Shown here piece after piece: positions 1-5,942 of a stretch of DNA of 6,346 nt. The notes beneath the pieces are model-generated. The model saw nothing but the letters and a program-made list of their open reading frames with translations, did no database searches and was not told the origin of the DNA. Each line of letters starts with the position of its first letter. Within the stretch, counting starts at the first letter, position 1. The DNA is from Dehalococcoidales bacterium. GTDB taxonomy: Bacteria; Chloroflexota; Dehalococcoidia; Dehalococcoidales; UBA2162. The position numbers and the translations under genes are program-made. The stretch spans positions 2,237-8,582 of the forward strand of contig NYYM01000043.1 in assembly GCA_002685815.1 (NCBI GenBank), in the 5' to 3' direction.

Positions 1-779
1 GGTTGTTCCATTATTTCTTTCAGCATGAAATGGGGATACCCGGCTTTCTGATACTCTTCCGGTACCATCTCTATATTCTCAGGTTTTTTCTCCCTGATAA
101 CGGTAAACTTATCTCTACCTATGATAGCTATTTCACCATCATCGAGGTATATTACTTTCTTGGTATGCATGATCACGGCTGAAGGGTCTGACGCAACTAT
201 GTATTGGTCTTTACCCAGACCGATGAGTAAGGGGCTAGAAAAACGAGCTACTACCAACTTATCCGGATCATCTCTAGCCATAACGACGAGTCCATAGGTT
301 CCTGTTAAAAGCTTCAGGGAAGCCCTGACCGCGTCCTCAAGGTTTCCGTCAAAAAATTTCTCAATAAGATGTGCAATTACTTCACTATCCGTACCTGAAG
401 TAAATATGTGGCCTTCTTTTTCAAGTTCTTCTTTTAAGATTTGATAATTCTCGATGATTCCATTATGAACAAGCCAGATATTTTGGTGACAATCAGAATG
501 AGGGTGTGCGTTCTCCTCAGTTACTTCTCCGTGAGTAGCCCACCGAGTGTGTAAAATCACCGGGTCATTAGATACAAAATCCGTTTCGTCGGTCTTCTTT
601 TCGAGATTACTGATTCTTCCGACAGCCTTCAGACAACCAACACTATTGGTCTTCTCATCCAAATAGGCTATCCCGGCAGAATCGTAGCCTCGATATTCCA
701 ACCTTTTTAGTGCTTCTATGCCAGTATCAATACTGATACCATTACCGTTTTTACTGATGAAACCTACAATACCACACAT
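1..779 (-). CDS. glmS: Glutamine--fructose-6-phosphate aminotransferase (isomerizing), N-terminal part
   Basis: Makes glucosamine-6-phosphate from fructose-6-phosphate and glutamine, the first step towards UDP-GlcNAc for peptidoglycan; cytoplasmic. The frame is open for 259 codons from ATG at 779 to the window edge, with no stop. The protein begins MCGIVGF, placing the nucleophilic Cys of class II (Ntn) glutamine amidotransferases at residue 2, exposed after Met removal. Further family motifs follow in order: YRGYDSAG (about 29-36), HTRWATHG (77-84, substrate-binding Arg79), HNGIIENY, GTDSEV, SPLLIG and SDPSA. HFMLKEIMEQP at the edge marks the junction to the two SIS isomerase domains, which lie outside the window. 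An in-frame TGA six codons upstream rules out a longer start. The gene is clearly AT-richer than the rest of the window. No good Shine-Dalgarno site lies directly before the ATG. Other amidotransferases such as PurF or AsnB are excluded by the GlmS-specific HFMLKEI junction. Confidence 0.97.
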   Translation of the reverse strand, partial: MCGIVGFISKNGNGISIDTGIEALKRLEYRGYDSAGIAYLDEKTNSVGCLKAVGRISNLEKKTDETDFVSNDPVILHTRWATHGEVTEENAHPHSDCHQNIWLVHNGIIENYQILKEELEKEGHIFTSGTDSEVIAHLIEKFFDGNLEDAVRASLKLLTGTYGLVVMARDDPDKLVVARFSSPLLIGLGKDQYIVASDPSAVIMHTKKVIYLDDGEIAIIGRDKFTVIREKKPENIEMVPEEYQKAGYPHFMLKEIMEQ

Positions 780-873
780 ACCATTACAACGACGTCATAC
801 CACTAAATCCTGACGAACTTTCTCCTCCACAATAATAATTCAACTTACCTGTACAATGGGTTGGAAACCACTA
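780..873 (-). other. glmS 5' leader with a distant Shine-Dalgarno-like site
   Basis: This is the predicted untranslated leader of glmS. It holds a strong GGAGGAG (828-822) that is 42 bases from the glmS ATG, too far for direct use. A five-base-pair hairpin (815-811 with 797-793) and a four-codon micro-ORF starting at ATG 799 lie between them. I looked for a glmS ribozyme: the leader is too short for the usual fold of roughly 150-200 nt and I do not see its conserved core. What the leader does is unknown. Confidence 0.35.
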
Positions 874-879
874 CGAAGC

Positions 880-888
880 ATTATATCA
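880..888 (-). promoter_or_regulatory. Extended -10 promoter for glmS
   Basis: On the minus strand a consensus TATAAT (885-880) is preceded by TGA (888-886), giving the extended -10 form TGnTATAAT. No good -35 hexamer sits at the normal distance, which is tolerated in extended -10 promoters. Initiation would fall near 873, leaving a leader of about 94 bases before glmS. The call rests on sequence match only. Confidence 0.6.
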
Positions 889-1014
889 TATCCAATTGCA
901 TCAAATCAGCATTGCTGCAGATTCAAGTCACAAGATTGACCGGAGCATCACACGACTGAGGTTGAGCAACACCCCGAGGAGACGTGTTTGCTTTATTTCG
1001 GCTGATGGGTTGGG

Positions 1015-1039
1015 GTAAAATGAGCGGAGAAAGGGGAAG
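1015..1039 (+). promoter_or_regulatory. Start signals of dtd: possible -10 and ribosome binding site
   Basis: AAAGGGGAAG around 1030-1039 is a good purine-rich ribosome binding site about seven bases before the GTG at 1046 and decides that start. TAAAAT at 1015-1020 could be a -10 element, but I see no convincing -35 partner. The ribosome site is well supported; the promoter is a guess. Confidence 0.4.
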
Positions 1040-1045
1040 TAAATA

Positions 1046-1522
1046 GTGAAGGTACTGCTGCAGCGGGTCGGGGCGGCCTCGGTTTCGGTTGACGGGGAGG
1101 AGGTGGGCAGGATCGGTCGCGGTCTGGTGGTTTTCGTGGGGGTGGCTGGTGGGGATGGAGAGAAAGAAGTGCAGTACCTGGTACAAAAGACGTTAGGCCT
1201 GCGCATTTTTGGCGACGAAGAGGGCAGGTTCAATCTTTCGGTCATGGATATAAAAGGGGAGTTGTTAGTGGTCAGCCAGTTTACTTTACTGGCCGATACC
1301 AGGAAGGGGCGGCGACCCAGCTTTACCGAAGCAGCCTCTCCGGCTCAAGCTGAGATATTGTTCGATCAGTTTGTAGAACAGGCTAAGGCCAGCAACTTGA
1401 AGGTGGAAACCGGGCGTTTTCAGCAATACATGGCGGTAGAAATCCAGAACGACGGTCCGGTGACAATAATGGTCGACAGCCGAGAAAAGTTTCAGCAGTC
1501 GGGTAGCAGCCCAAATAATTAG
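1046..1522 (+). CDS. dtd: D-aminoacyl-tRNA deacylase
   Basis: Hydrolyses D-amino acids (and glycine mischarged on tRNA-Ala) from tRNA, keeping D-amino acids out of proteins; a cytoplasmic homodimer. The 158-residue protein matches the family from the first residue (MKVLLQRVGAASVSV). Both active-site signatures are present: SQFTL at 77-81 and NDGPVT at 135-140, which carries the Gly-cisPro pair (Gly137, Pro138) that excludes L-aminoacyl substrates. The usual family length is about 145-150; the extra residues are a polar C-terminal tail (QQSGSSPNN). The segment before the second motif reads FQQYM where many relatives have FGA-M, a mild deviation. The start is GTG, chosen because of the purine-rich site just upstream and because MKVL is the standard N-terminus. 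It is transcribed away from glmS and towards nadC, with no partner gene on its strand here. Confidence 0.96.
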   Translation: MKVLLQRVGAASVSVDGEEVGRIGRGLVVFVGVAGGDGEKEVQYLVQKTLGLRIFGDEEGRFNLSVMDIKGELLVVSQFTLLADTRKGRRPSFTEAASPAQAEILFDQFVEQAKASNLKVETGRFQQYMAVEIQNDGPVTIMVDSREKFQQSGSSPNN

Positions 1523-1640
1523 ACGGGCGCAAGCTTTTACCCGATAGGGAATTGTAGCCAGGTACGGGGATAAGTGACGGGTTATTGACCGGATTGCGGG
1601 CCTGGTTAGCCCATTAAGCTGCTGTCGCTGAAGTGACGAT
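1523..1640. other. Convergent spacer between dtd and nadC
   Basis: This 118-base stretch lies between two convergent genes. It contains only short potential stems, for example GGGC/GCCC near 1599-1613 and GTCGC/GTGAC near 1624-1637, neither followed by a T-run. I cannot support an intrinsic terminator, an RNA gene or a small coding gene here. Confidence 0.4.
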
Positions 1641-2504
1641 CTAGAATAATTTCAGAGTCTCCGGCTCGAGCTCGAGACTAATGTCGAGGGCCATCGGGGA
1701 ATGGGTGAGGGCGCCGATAGAGATAATATCAACCCCGGTCATAGCGGCGGCCCGGACATTTTTCAGCGTGATGCCTCCCGAAGCCTCGGTTTTGACGTTA
1801 TCCGGCAGTGAGCTGACCGCACATTTCATTTCTTCCGGGTCCATGTTATCCAGCATAATCATGTCGGCCCCGGCCTCAGCCGCTTCACAAGCCTCTTGAG
1901 GGGTGGCAACTTCCACCTCGACGGTCATTCCCCGGGGGGCCTCCTCTTTGGCCTTAATGACAATATCTTTCAAGGTCATGCCCAGAGCCCGCAGGACTGC
2001 CAGATGAGTGTCCTTGATCAGAATGGCGTCACCCATGTGGAGCCGGTGATTTTGTCCGCCGCCCATGCGCACGGCGTACTTTTCCAGTGTCCTGAGACCG
2101 GGGGTAGTCTTGCGGGTATCAACAATCCTGGCTTTGCAGTCATTTGTCTCGGCGATGTAGAGGGCTGTCTGTGAAGCGATGCCGCTCAACCTCTGGAGAA
2201 AATTGAGGACTACCCGTTCGGCCTTGAGGATGCCGGTGACGTTGCCGGAAACGGTGGCGATTATGTCTCCCGGTTTTACATTTGCCCCGTCTATGATGAG
2301 CAGCGTGACCTTCAGAGAAGGGTCAACCTTGAGAAATACCTCTTTAGCTACTTCCCCGCCGGCCAGCACTCCCCCCGCCTTAATCAGCATGTAGGCCTTG
2401 CCCTGAAGGTTGGAGGGTATCAGGGTCTGGCTGGTGACGTCACCATGGCCTGTATCTTCAGCCAGGGCGAGGTCTATTATGGTATTAGTATCGTCTCGGT
2501 TCAT
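1641..2504 (-). CDS. nadC: Nicotinate-nucleotide pyrophosphorylase (quinolinate phosphoribosyltransferase)
   Basis: Converts quinolinate and PRPP to nicotinate mononucleotide with release of CO2 and pyrophosphate, the entry into NAD made de novo; cytoplasmic, normally a dimer or hexamer. From the ATG at 2504 the protein is 287 residues, the usual family length. Visible signatures are EDTGHGDVTS near the N-terminus, NFLQRLSGIAS, DTRKTTPGLR (129-138), GGGQNHR (to 154), LIKDTH (162-167), VEVEV (195-199), MLDN (217-220), ASGGIT (241-246) and IGALTHS (263-269). The catalytic Arg, Lys, His, Glu and Asp positions look intact. One deviation is KDTH, where most relatives have KDNH. A GTG at 2525 would add seven residues, but AGAGG before the ATG at 2504 and the family's usual N-terminus favour the shorter form. 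It overlaps the end of yajC by about 20 bases, implying translational coupling. nadA and nadB are not in the window. Confidence 0.96.
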   Translation of the reverse strand: MNRDDTNTIIDLALAEDTGHGDVTSQTLIPSNLQGKAYMLIKAGGVLAGGEVAKEVFLKVDPSLKVTLLIIDGANVKPGDIIATVSGNVTGILKAERVVLNFLQRLSGIASQTALYIAETNDCKARIVDTRKTTPGLRTLEKYAVRMGGGQNHRLHMGDAILIKDTHLAVLRALGMTLKDIVIKAKEEAPRGMTVEVEVATPQEACEAAEAGADMIMLDNMDPEEMKCAVSSLPDNVKTEASGGITLKNVRAAAMTGVDIISIGALTHSPMALDISLELEPETLKLF

Positions 2505-2763
2505 CCTGCCTCTTGACAATGCCACCTTTGGTCATCCTTACCATCGCTCCCGATTCAACCTTTATGACTATGCTGTCCTCATAGATGCCTTCAACCTGGC
2601 CGTACATGCCGCTGGCGGTGATCACCTTGTCGCCCTTTTCCAGTAGGTCTACCATCTGGTCGTGTTGACGTTCTCGCTGGCGTACCGGCCTGACCATGAT
2701 GAAATATATCATCAAAGTAACCACGGCCATAACGCCAACCAGGGGTAAAAAGCCGGCTCCCAT
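2485..2763 (-). CDS. yajC: Preprotein translocase subunit YajC
   Basis: A small inner-membrane partner of the SecDF complex that assists the SecYEG translocon. The 92-residue protein has one N-terminal membrane segment (about residues 5-24, ending IYFIMVRP), then a basic, charged stretch (RQRERQHDQM) and the cytoplasmic YajC core, LLEKGDKVITASGMYGQV, followed by the strands SIVIKVESGAMVRMTKGGI. The IMVRP and GDKVxTxSGxxGxV pattern is diagnostic of the family, and the length is typical (85-120). An AGGAGAGG site directly upstream supports the ATG at 2763. It lies 15 bases after miaB and overlaps nadC, so the three genes are probably cotranscribed. yajC is often beside secD/secF or tgt; here neither is adjacent. 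Confidence 0.94.
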   Translation of the reverse strand: MGAGFLPLVGVMAVVTLMIYFIMVRPVRQRERQHDQMVDLLEKGDKVITASGMYGQVEGIYEDSIVIKVESGAMVRMTKGGIVKRQDEPRRY

Positions 2764-2778
2764 GTTCCTCTCCTTGTA

Positions 2779-4032
2779 TCACTTATTTAGTGCAATCTTT
2801 CCTTGCATTGACCAGGGACCTGTCTTCTCAATCCTGACATCTACCAGTTGTCCCAGGTGATTACCGTTGTCTGTGAAGAATACAATTTTACCACTTCTGG
2901 TCCGACCTTGCCACTTGCCCTTCTTCCTGCCTTCTACCAGAATTTCGACTGTCCCGCCCAGCAACCGGGCGTTGATTTCAGCGGCGATTTTCTCCTGGAG
3001 GTGCTCGATTGCATTTAGCCGCCGGCTCTTTTCAGCGGTGGGGACATTATCATCAAGTTCTCGGGCGGCGACAGTCCCCGGCCGGGGAGAATAGGCAGCT
3101 ACATGTACGGTATCAAACCTTAGCTCGCAGAGCAGATTAAATGTCTGCCCGAACTGCTCTTCACTTTCCGAGGGGAAGCCGACAATGACGTCGGTGCTGA
3201 TGGCGCCTTCCGGTAGCTGGCGGCGGGTTTGCGTAATAAGGCGGCGGTAGTGCTCGGCGGTATAGCCCCGTTTCATCAGTTCCAGTATGTCATTGTCACC
3301 TGACTGGACGGGCAGATTTATCTGCTCGCAGACCTTATCCAGTGTAGCCACGGCTGCGATGAGCCGGGTGGTCATATCTTTGGGGTGATTGGTGAGGAAA
3401 CGCAGGCGGGACAAGCCCGGGATGTCATTTAGCTCAGAGAGCAGGTCGGCCAGGTCCGGCCGGCCGGGCAGGTCATGCCCGTAAGAATCCACATTTTGTC
3501 CCAGCAGGGTGATTTCTTTGGCCCCGCGGAGCACCAGTTCTCTGACTTCATCTCTTATTTCGGCCAAGGGACGGCTTATTTCCCGGCCGCGGCGGTAGGG
3601 GACAATGCAGTAGGAGCAAAAGTTATCACAACCCTGAATGATGGGAACGTATTCGCTGGCGGGTACCTGCAGAGGTAACGTTTGAGCCCAACTGGCTTGT
3701 TCCAGCCATTGGGGGTGGTCTCCGGGCTTGAAAAAGTAGTCGACATGGGGGAAGTTTTTCTTGAGCAGGGCATTATCAGAATTTACCAAACAGCCGGTCA
3801 GGGCCAGGATCAGACCGGGATTGGCTTTTTTCAGCGGTTTAAGGGACTGAAGTCGGCTGGTGGCCCGGTTTTCGGCGCTCTGGCGCACCACGCAGCTATT
3901 GAGCACGATTATATCGGCTTCATCAAGGCTGGCGGTAGCCTGGTAGCCATGTTGCTCGAAGAGGTTGCCCACCCGCTCCGATTCGGCCTTGTTCATCTGA
4001 CAACCGATAGTCCAGATATGGTAGTGTGGCAT
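2779..4032 (-). CDS. miaB: tRNA-2-methylthio-N6-dimethylallyladenosine synthase
   Basis: A radical SAM enzyme that methylthiolates N6-isopentenyl-A37 in tRNAs reading UNN codons, forming ms2i6A; cytoplasmic. In the 417-residue protein the N-terminal UPF0004 domain has the three auxiliary [4Fe-4S] cysteines: Cys11 in GCQMN, Cys47 in NSCVVR and Cys81 in LTGC. The radical SAM motif is GCDNFCSYC with Cys135, Cys139 and Cys142, followed by PYRRGREISRP. Further family marks are LLGQNVDSYG (177-186), NLPVQSGD (239-246), STDVIVGFPSES (279-290) and AYSPRPGT (313-320). A C-terminal TRAM domain (about 355-415) includes GRTRSGKIVFF. GCQMN and the CxVRxxAExR pattern favour MiaB over MtaB or RimO. Its length is slightly below the common 430-450. 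First gene of miaB-yajC-nadC; only weak purine-rich sequence (GAAG) precedes the ATG. tRNA-Ser lies 65 bases upstream on the same strand. Confidence 0.95.
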   Translation of the reverse strand: MPHYHIWTIGCQMNKAESERVGNLFEQHGYQATASLDEADIIVLNSCVVRQSAENRATSRLQSLKPLKKANPGLILALTGCLVNSDNALLKKNFPHVDYFFKPGDHPQWLEQASWAQTLPLQVPASEYVPIIQGCDNFCSYCIVPYRRGREISRPLAEIRDEVRELVLRGAKEITLLGQNVDSYGHDLPGRPDLADLLSELNDIPGLSRLRFLTNHPKDMTTRLIAAVATLDKVCEQINLPVQSGDNDILELMKRGYTAEHYRRLITQTRRQLPEGAISTDVIVGFPSESEEQFGQTFNLLCELRFDTVHVAAYSPRPGTVAARELDDNVPTAEKSRRLNAIEHLQEKIAAEINARLLGGTVEILVEGRKKGKWQGRTRSGKIVFFTDNGNHLGQLVDVRIEKTGPWSMQGKIALNK

Positions 4033-4097
4033 AGTTTTTCTTCGGTACGGATATTGAGGGAAATAGGTTTTCTTCAGGGGGATATCACTTTATCCGG

Positions 4098-4186
4098 CGG
4101 AGGGGGAGGGATTCGAACCCTCGACCCCAGTTTCCCAGGGTAAGCGCTTAGCAGGCGCCCGCACTCGGCCACTATGCGACCCCTCC
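4098..4186 (-). tRNA. tRNA-Ser (anticodon GCT)
   Basis: The minus strand folds as a class II tRNA of 89 bases. The acceptor stem GGAGGGG (4186-4180) pairs with CCCCTCC (4105-4099), followed by discriminator G at 4098, as usual for serine. The D stem is GCA/TGC; the anticodon stem GGCGC/GCGCT closes the loop CTGCTAA with anticodon GCT at 4152-4150, reading AGC and AGU. A 20-base variable arm, typical of Ser tRNAs, has an ACCC/GGGT stem. The T arm is GAGGG-TTCGAAT-CCCTC. The 3' CCA is not encoded (CCG follows), so a CCA-adding enzyme is required. It lies just upstream of miaB on the same strand. With U36 the tRNA is not expected to be a MiaB substrate. Confidence 0.96.
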
Positions 4187-4200
4187 TCTTAACCTTTAGT

Positions 4201-4229
4201 ATTTTATTGTATCCCAGGTATTTTTACAA
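4201..4229 (-). promoter_or_regulatory. Promoter of tRNA-Ser (possibly also miaB-yajC-nadC)
   Basis: On the minus strand TTGTAA (4229-4224) and TAAAAT (4206-4201) are separated by exactly 17 bases, a good sigma-70-type promoter. Initiation near 4194 would leave a leader of under ten bases before the mature tRNA, normal for tRNA genes. No other clear promoter lies between the tRNA and miaB, so read-through into the operon is plausible but inferred. Confidence 0.6.
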
Positions 4230-4234
4230 TAAAA
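4202..4234. repeat. Perfect 10-bp inverted repeat in the tRNA-Ser/birA divergent region
   Basis: TTTTATTGTA (4202-4211) and TACAATAAAA (4225-4234) are exact reverse complements around a 13-base centre. The arms overlap the -10 and -35 elements of the tRNA promoter. They could be an operator, or a consequence of two overlapping opposed promoters, because the plus strand has TTGTAT (4207-4212), 17 bases, then TAAAAG (4230-4235). The spacing does not match the known biotin operator TTGTAAACC-N(14-16)-GGTTTACAA. Confidence 0.6.
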
Positions 4235-4262
4235 GAATTTCTAATTGGACGGGATTGAGTTA

Positions 4263-4271
4263 TGCTATATT
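4263..4271 (+). promoter_or_regulatory. Extended -10 promoter for birA
   Basis: TGCTATATT (4263-4271) matches the extended -10 form TGnTATAAT with one mismatch. TTGGAC (4245-4250), 15 bases upstream, is a possible but poorly spaced -35. Initiation near 4278 would give a leader of about 38 bases. GGGAG (about 4308-4312) acts as ribosome binding site before the ATG at 4316, although the spacing is tight. Confidence 0.5.
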
Positions 4272-4315
4272 TAGACTGGCTTTATTCAGCTCAAGGTTGT
4301 ATGGGATGGGAGTGA

Positions 4316-5095
4316 ATGGCGAAAGACAATTTATCAGCCGAGGCTATCACCAGAGACCTGGAAACCGTCTTTATCGGGCAGAGAGTTCTGTACTTCTCCA
4401 GTCTGACTTCAACGATGGAGATTGCCGGAGAGCAGGCGCGACAGGGAGCGGCTGAAGGAACGGTTATCATTGCCGGGGAACAGACGGAGGGGAGAGGGCG
4501 GTTAAGGAGAGCCTGGGTGACGCCTGAAGGCAACATCGCTCTGTCCGTGATTCTGCGCCCGGAACTATCCTGCCTGCCTTCTCTCATCATGCTGGCTTCA
4601 CTGGCGGTGGTGGGCAGCATAGAATCGGTTACCGGTCTGAGGGCACAAATCAAGTGGCCCAACGATGTTCTGATCGGCGGCAAGAAGGTGTGCGGGATTC
4701 TGATAGAAAACGATCTACAGGGGAACAGAGTGAATTACAGCGTTGTCGGCATCGGCATAGATGTTAATCTGAGGTTGGCTGATTTTCCCAAGATTCAGCC
4801 CATCGCGACCAGTCTTTCCGATGAACTGGGTGGAGAGGTATCGCGCCTGGAGGTGATAAGGCGATTGCTGGTTGCGATGGAACGTTCATATTTCGTCTTG
4901 TCGGAGGGAGGGTCTCTTTACGAAGAGTGGCGCGATAATCTGGTGACACTGGGTAAGAATGTCCGGGTGAAGGAAGGCGACTCCGTTCATGAGGGGGTGG
5001 CCGAAACGGTGGGACAGGACGGCAGTCTTTTGGTGCGGGGGGCCGATGGTGGGCTGACCAAGATTGTGGCCGGAGATGTCAGCCTGGGTAACTAG
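4316..5095 (+). CDS. birA: Biotin--[acetyl-CoA-carboxylase] ligase (class I, no DNA-binding domain)
   Basis: Activates biotin with ATP to biotinyl-5'-AMP and attaches it to the acceptor lysine of biotin-dependent carboxylases; cytoplasmic. The 259-residue protein starts almost directly with the catalytic domain. TSTMEIA (31-37) matches the family's DSTN-like motif, the biotin/ATP loop is GRGRLRRAW (59-67), then KWPNDV (113-118), GGKKVCGILIE (121-131) with Lys123, and GIGIDVN (145-151). A C-terminal SH3-like domain follows, with the pattern G-AETVGQDGSLLV--ADG up to GDVSL. E. coli BirA is about 320 residues because of an N-terminal helix-turn-helix; that domain is absent here, so this enzyme should not be a biotin repressor. 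It is transcribed alone, divergent from tRNA-Ser and convergent with the stomatin gene; no other biotin gene is nearby. Confidence 0.95.
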   Translation: MAKDNLSAEAITRDLETVFIGQRVLYFSSLTSTMEIAGEQARQGAAEGTVIIAGEQTEGRGRLRRAWVTPEGNIALSVILRPELSCLPSLIMLASLAVVGSIESVTGLRAQIKWPNDVLIGGKKVCGILIENDLQGNRVNYSVVGIGIDVNLRLADFPKIQPIATSLSDELGGEVSRLEVIRRLLVAMERSYFVLSEGGSLYEEWRDNLVTLGKNVRVKEGDSVHEGVAETVGQDGSLLVRGADGGLTKIVAGDVSLGN

Positions 5096-5096
5096 A

Positions 5097-5139
5097 AGAT
5101 GGTGGCTGAAAAAGCTGTTAGCCTCTTCAACCACCATCT
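5097..5139. terminator. Long symmetric hairpin between convergent birA and stomatin genes (terminator-like)
   Basis: AGATGGTGG (5097-5105) and CCACCATCT (5131-5139) form a perfect 9-bp stem starting one base after the birA stop codon. Inside it GAA (5108-5110) pairs with TTC (5126-5128) and GCT (5114-5116) with AGC (5120-5122) around a GTT loop, with symmetric 2x2 and 3x3 internal loops. No T-run follows on either strand, so it is not a classic intrinsic terminator. It could be a bidirectional RNA 3'-end structure or a copy of a dispersed palindromic repeat. Confidence 0.5.
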
Positions 5140-5165
5140 CTGATTAACTCTACTGTAGGTGCCGA

Positions 5166-5927
5166 TTAGGTCTGGTTGCTGCTACCACGGTTTATGAATG
5201 AGCTGATAAGGTCTATGGGCAGGGGGAAGATGAGAGTGCTGTTTCTCTCCGAAGCTATCTCAGTCAGCGTCTGGAGGTAGCGGAGCTGGAGGGTGGCCGG
5301 CTCCCGGCCAATAATGGCTCCGGCTTCAGCCAGCCTCTCGGAAGCCTGAAACTCACCGTCGGCATGGATGATCTTGGCCCGCCTTTCCCTCTCAGCTTCA
5401 GCCTGGGCTGCCATCATCCGCTTCATCTGTTCCGGAAGCTCAACCTCCTTGATTTCCACCGTGCTGACTTTTACTCCCCAGGGGTCGGTGTGCTCGTCGA
5501 TAATCTGGGTAAGCCTCTGGTTGAGCATCTCCCTTTGGGTCAGCAGTTCATCAAGTTCGGACTGGCCCAGCACATTTCTGAGGGTGGTCTGTGATATCTG
5601 CGAGGTGGCTCTAATGTGGTCCAACACCTTAACGACCGCGTCAGTCGGGGTAACCACCCTGAAATAGACCACGGCGTTTACCCTCATGGTGACATTGTCC
5701 TTGGTGATTACCTCTTGTGAGGGGACATCCATAGTTACTACCCGCAGGTCAGTCTTCACCATCCGGTCAACGAAGGGGATGATGAAGAAGAGGCCTGGGC
5801 CTCTCTGCCCTACCAGCCGCCCTAGACGGAAAAGAACCCCCCGCTCAAACTCGGGGACAATCTTGACCGCCATTGAGAGCAACAAAACCACGACTAAGGC
5901 AATTATGGCGATAATAATTGGGTTCAT
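5166..5927 (-). CDS. Stomatin/slipin-family SPFH domain protein
   Basis: A membrane-anchored scaffold protein of the SPFH (stomatin-prohibitin-flotillin-HflK/C) family, thought to form large oligomers that organise membrane microdomains, often with NfeD partners. The 253-residue protein has one N-terminal hydrophobic segment (about 2-22). The SPFH domain starts at [14 protein letters not shown] (24-37) and continues through [12 protein letters not shown] (43-54), [13 protein letters not shown] (67-79) and [14 protein letters not shown] (116-129). A charged, coiled-coil-prone stretch (about 165-205) follows, and the C-terminal segment [26 protein letters not shown] is typical of bacterial slipins. 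The length is normal (250-270). An ideal AAGGAGGT site (5940-5933) supports the ATG. It is the last gene of the NfeD-NfeD-stomatin cluster, 15 bases after the short NfeD gene. HflC/HflK are less likely given the NfeD neighbours. Confidence 0.94.
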   Translation of the reverse strand: MNPIIIAIIALVVVLLLSMAVKIVPEFERGVLFRLGRLVGQRGPGLFFIIPFVDRMVKTDLRVVTMDVPSQEVITKDNVTMRVNAVVYFRVVTPTDAVVKVLDHIRATSQISQTTLRNVLGQSELDELLTQREMLNQRLTQIIDEHTDPWGVKVSTVEIKEVELPEQMKRMMAAQAEAERERRAKIIHADGEFQASERLAEAGAIIGREPATLQLRYLQTLTEIASERNSTLIFPLPIDLISSFINRGSSNQT

Positions 5928-5942
5928 TGTTTACCTCCTTAA

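Noticed and set aside
780..873. glmS ribozyme
   Set aside because: The predicted leader of about 94 bases is shorter than the usual ribozyme and no conserved core elements could be recognised.
928..1245. Minus-strand open frame of 105 codons overlapping dtd
   Set aside because: It lies antisense over the clear dtd gene, is rich in Pro, Ser, Thr and Arg as expected from an antisense reading of GC-rich code, and matches no family I recognise.
1665..1676. Perfect 12-base palindrome CTCGAGCTCGAG
   Set aside because: It is inside the nadC reading frame, where it encodes the Leu-Glu repeat near the C-terminus; it is best explained by codon use and chance.
2504..2525. Upstream GTG start for nadC
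   Set aside because: It is possible but has a weaker, more distant ribosome site than the ATG at 2504, and the seven added residues do not match the family's N-terminus.
3682..4143. Plus-strand open frame of 153 codons
   Set aside because: It runs antisense through the miaB start and into the tRNA-Ser gene, so it is a shadow frame of miaB.
4202..4234. Inverted repeat as a biotin (BirA) operator
   Set aside because: Arm sequence and spacing do not fit the known BirA operator, and the BirA encoded here has no helix-turn-helix domain to bind one.
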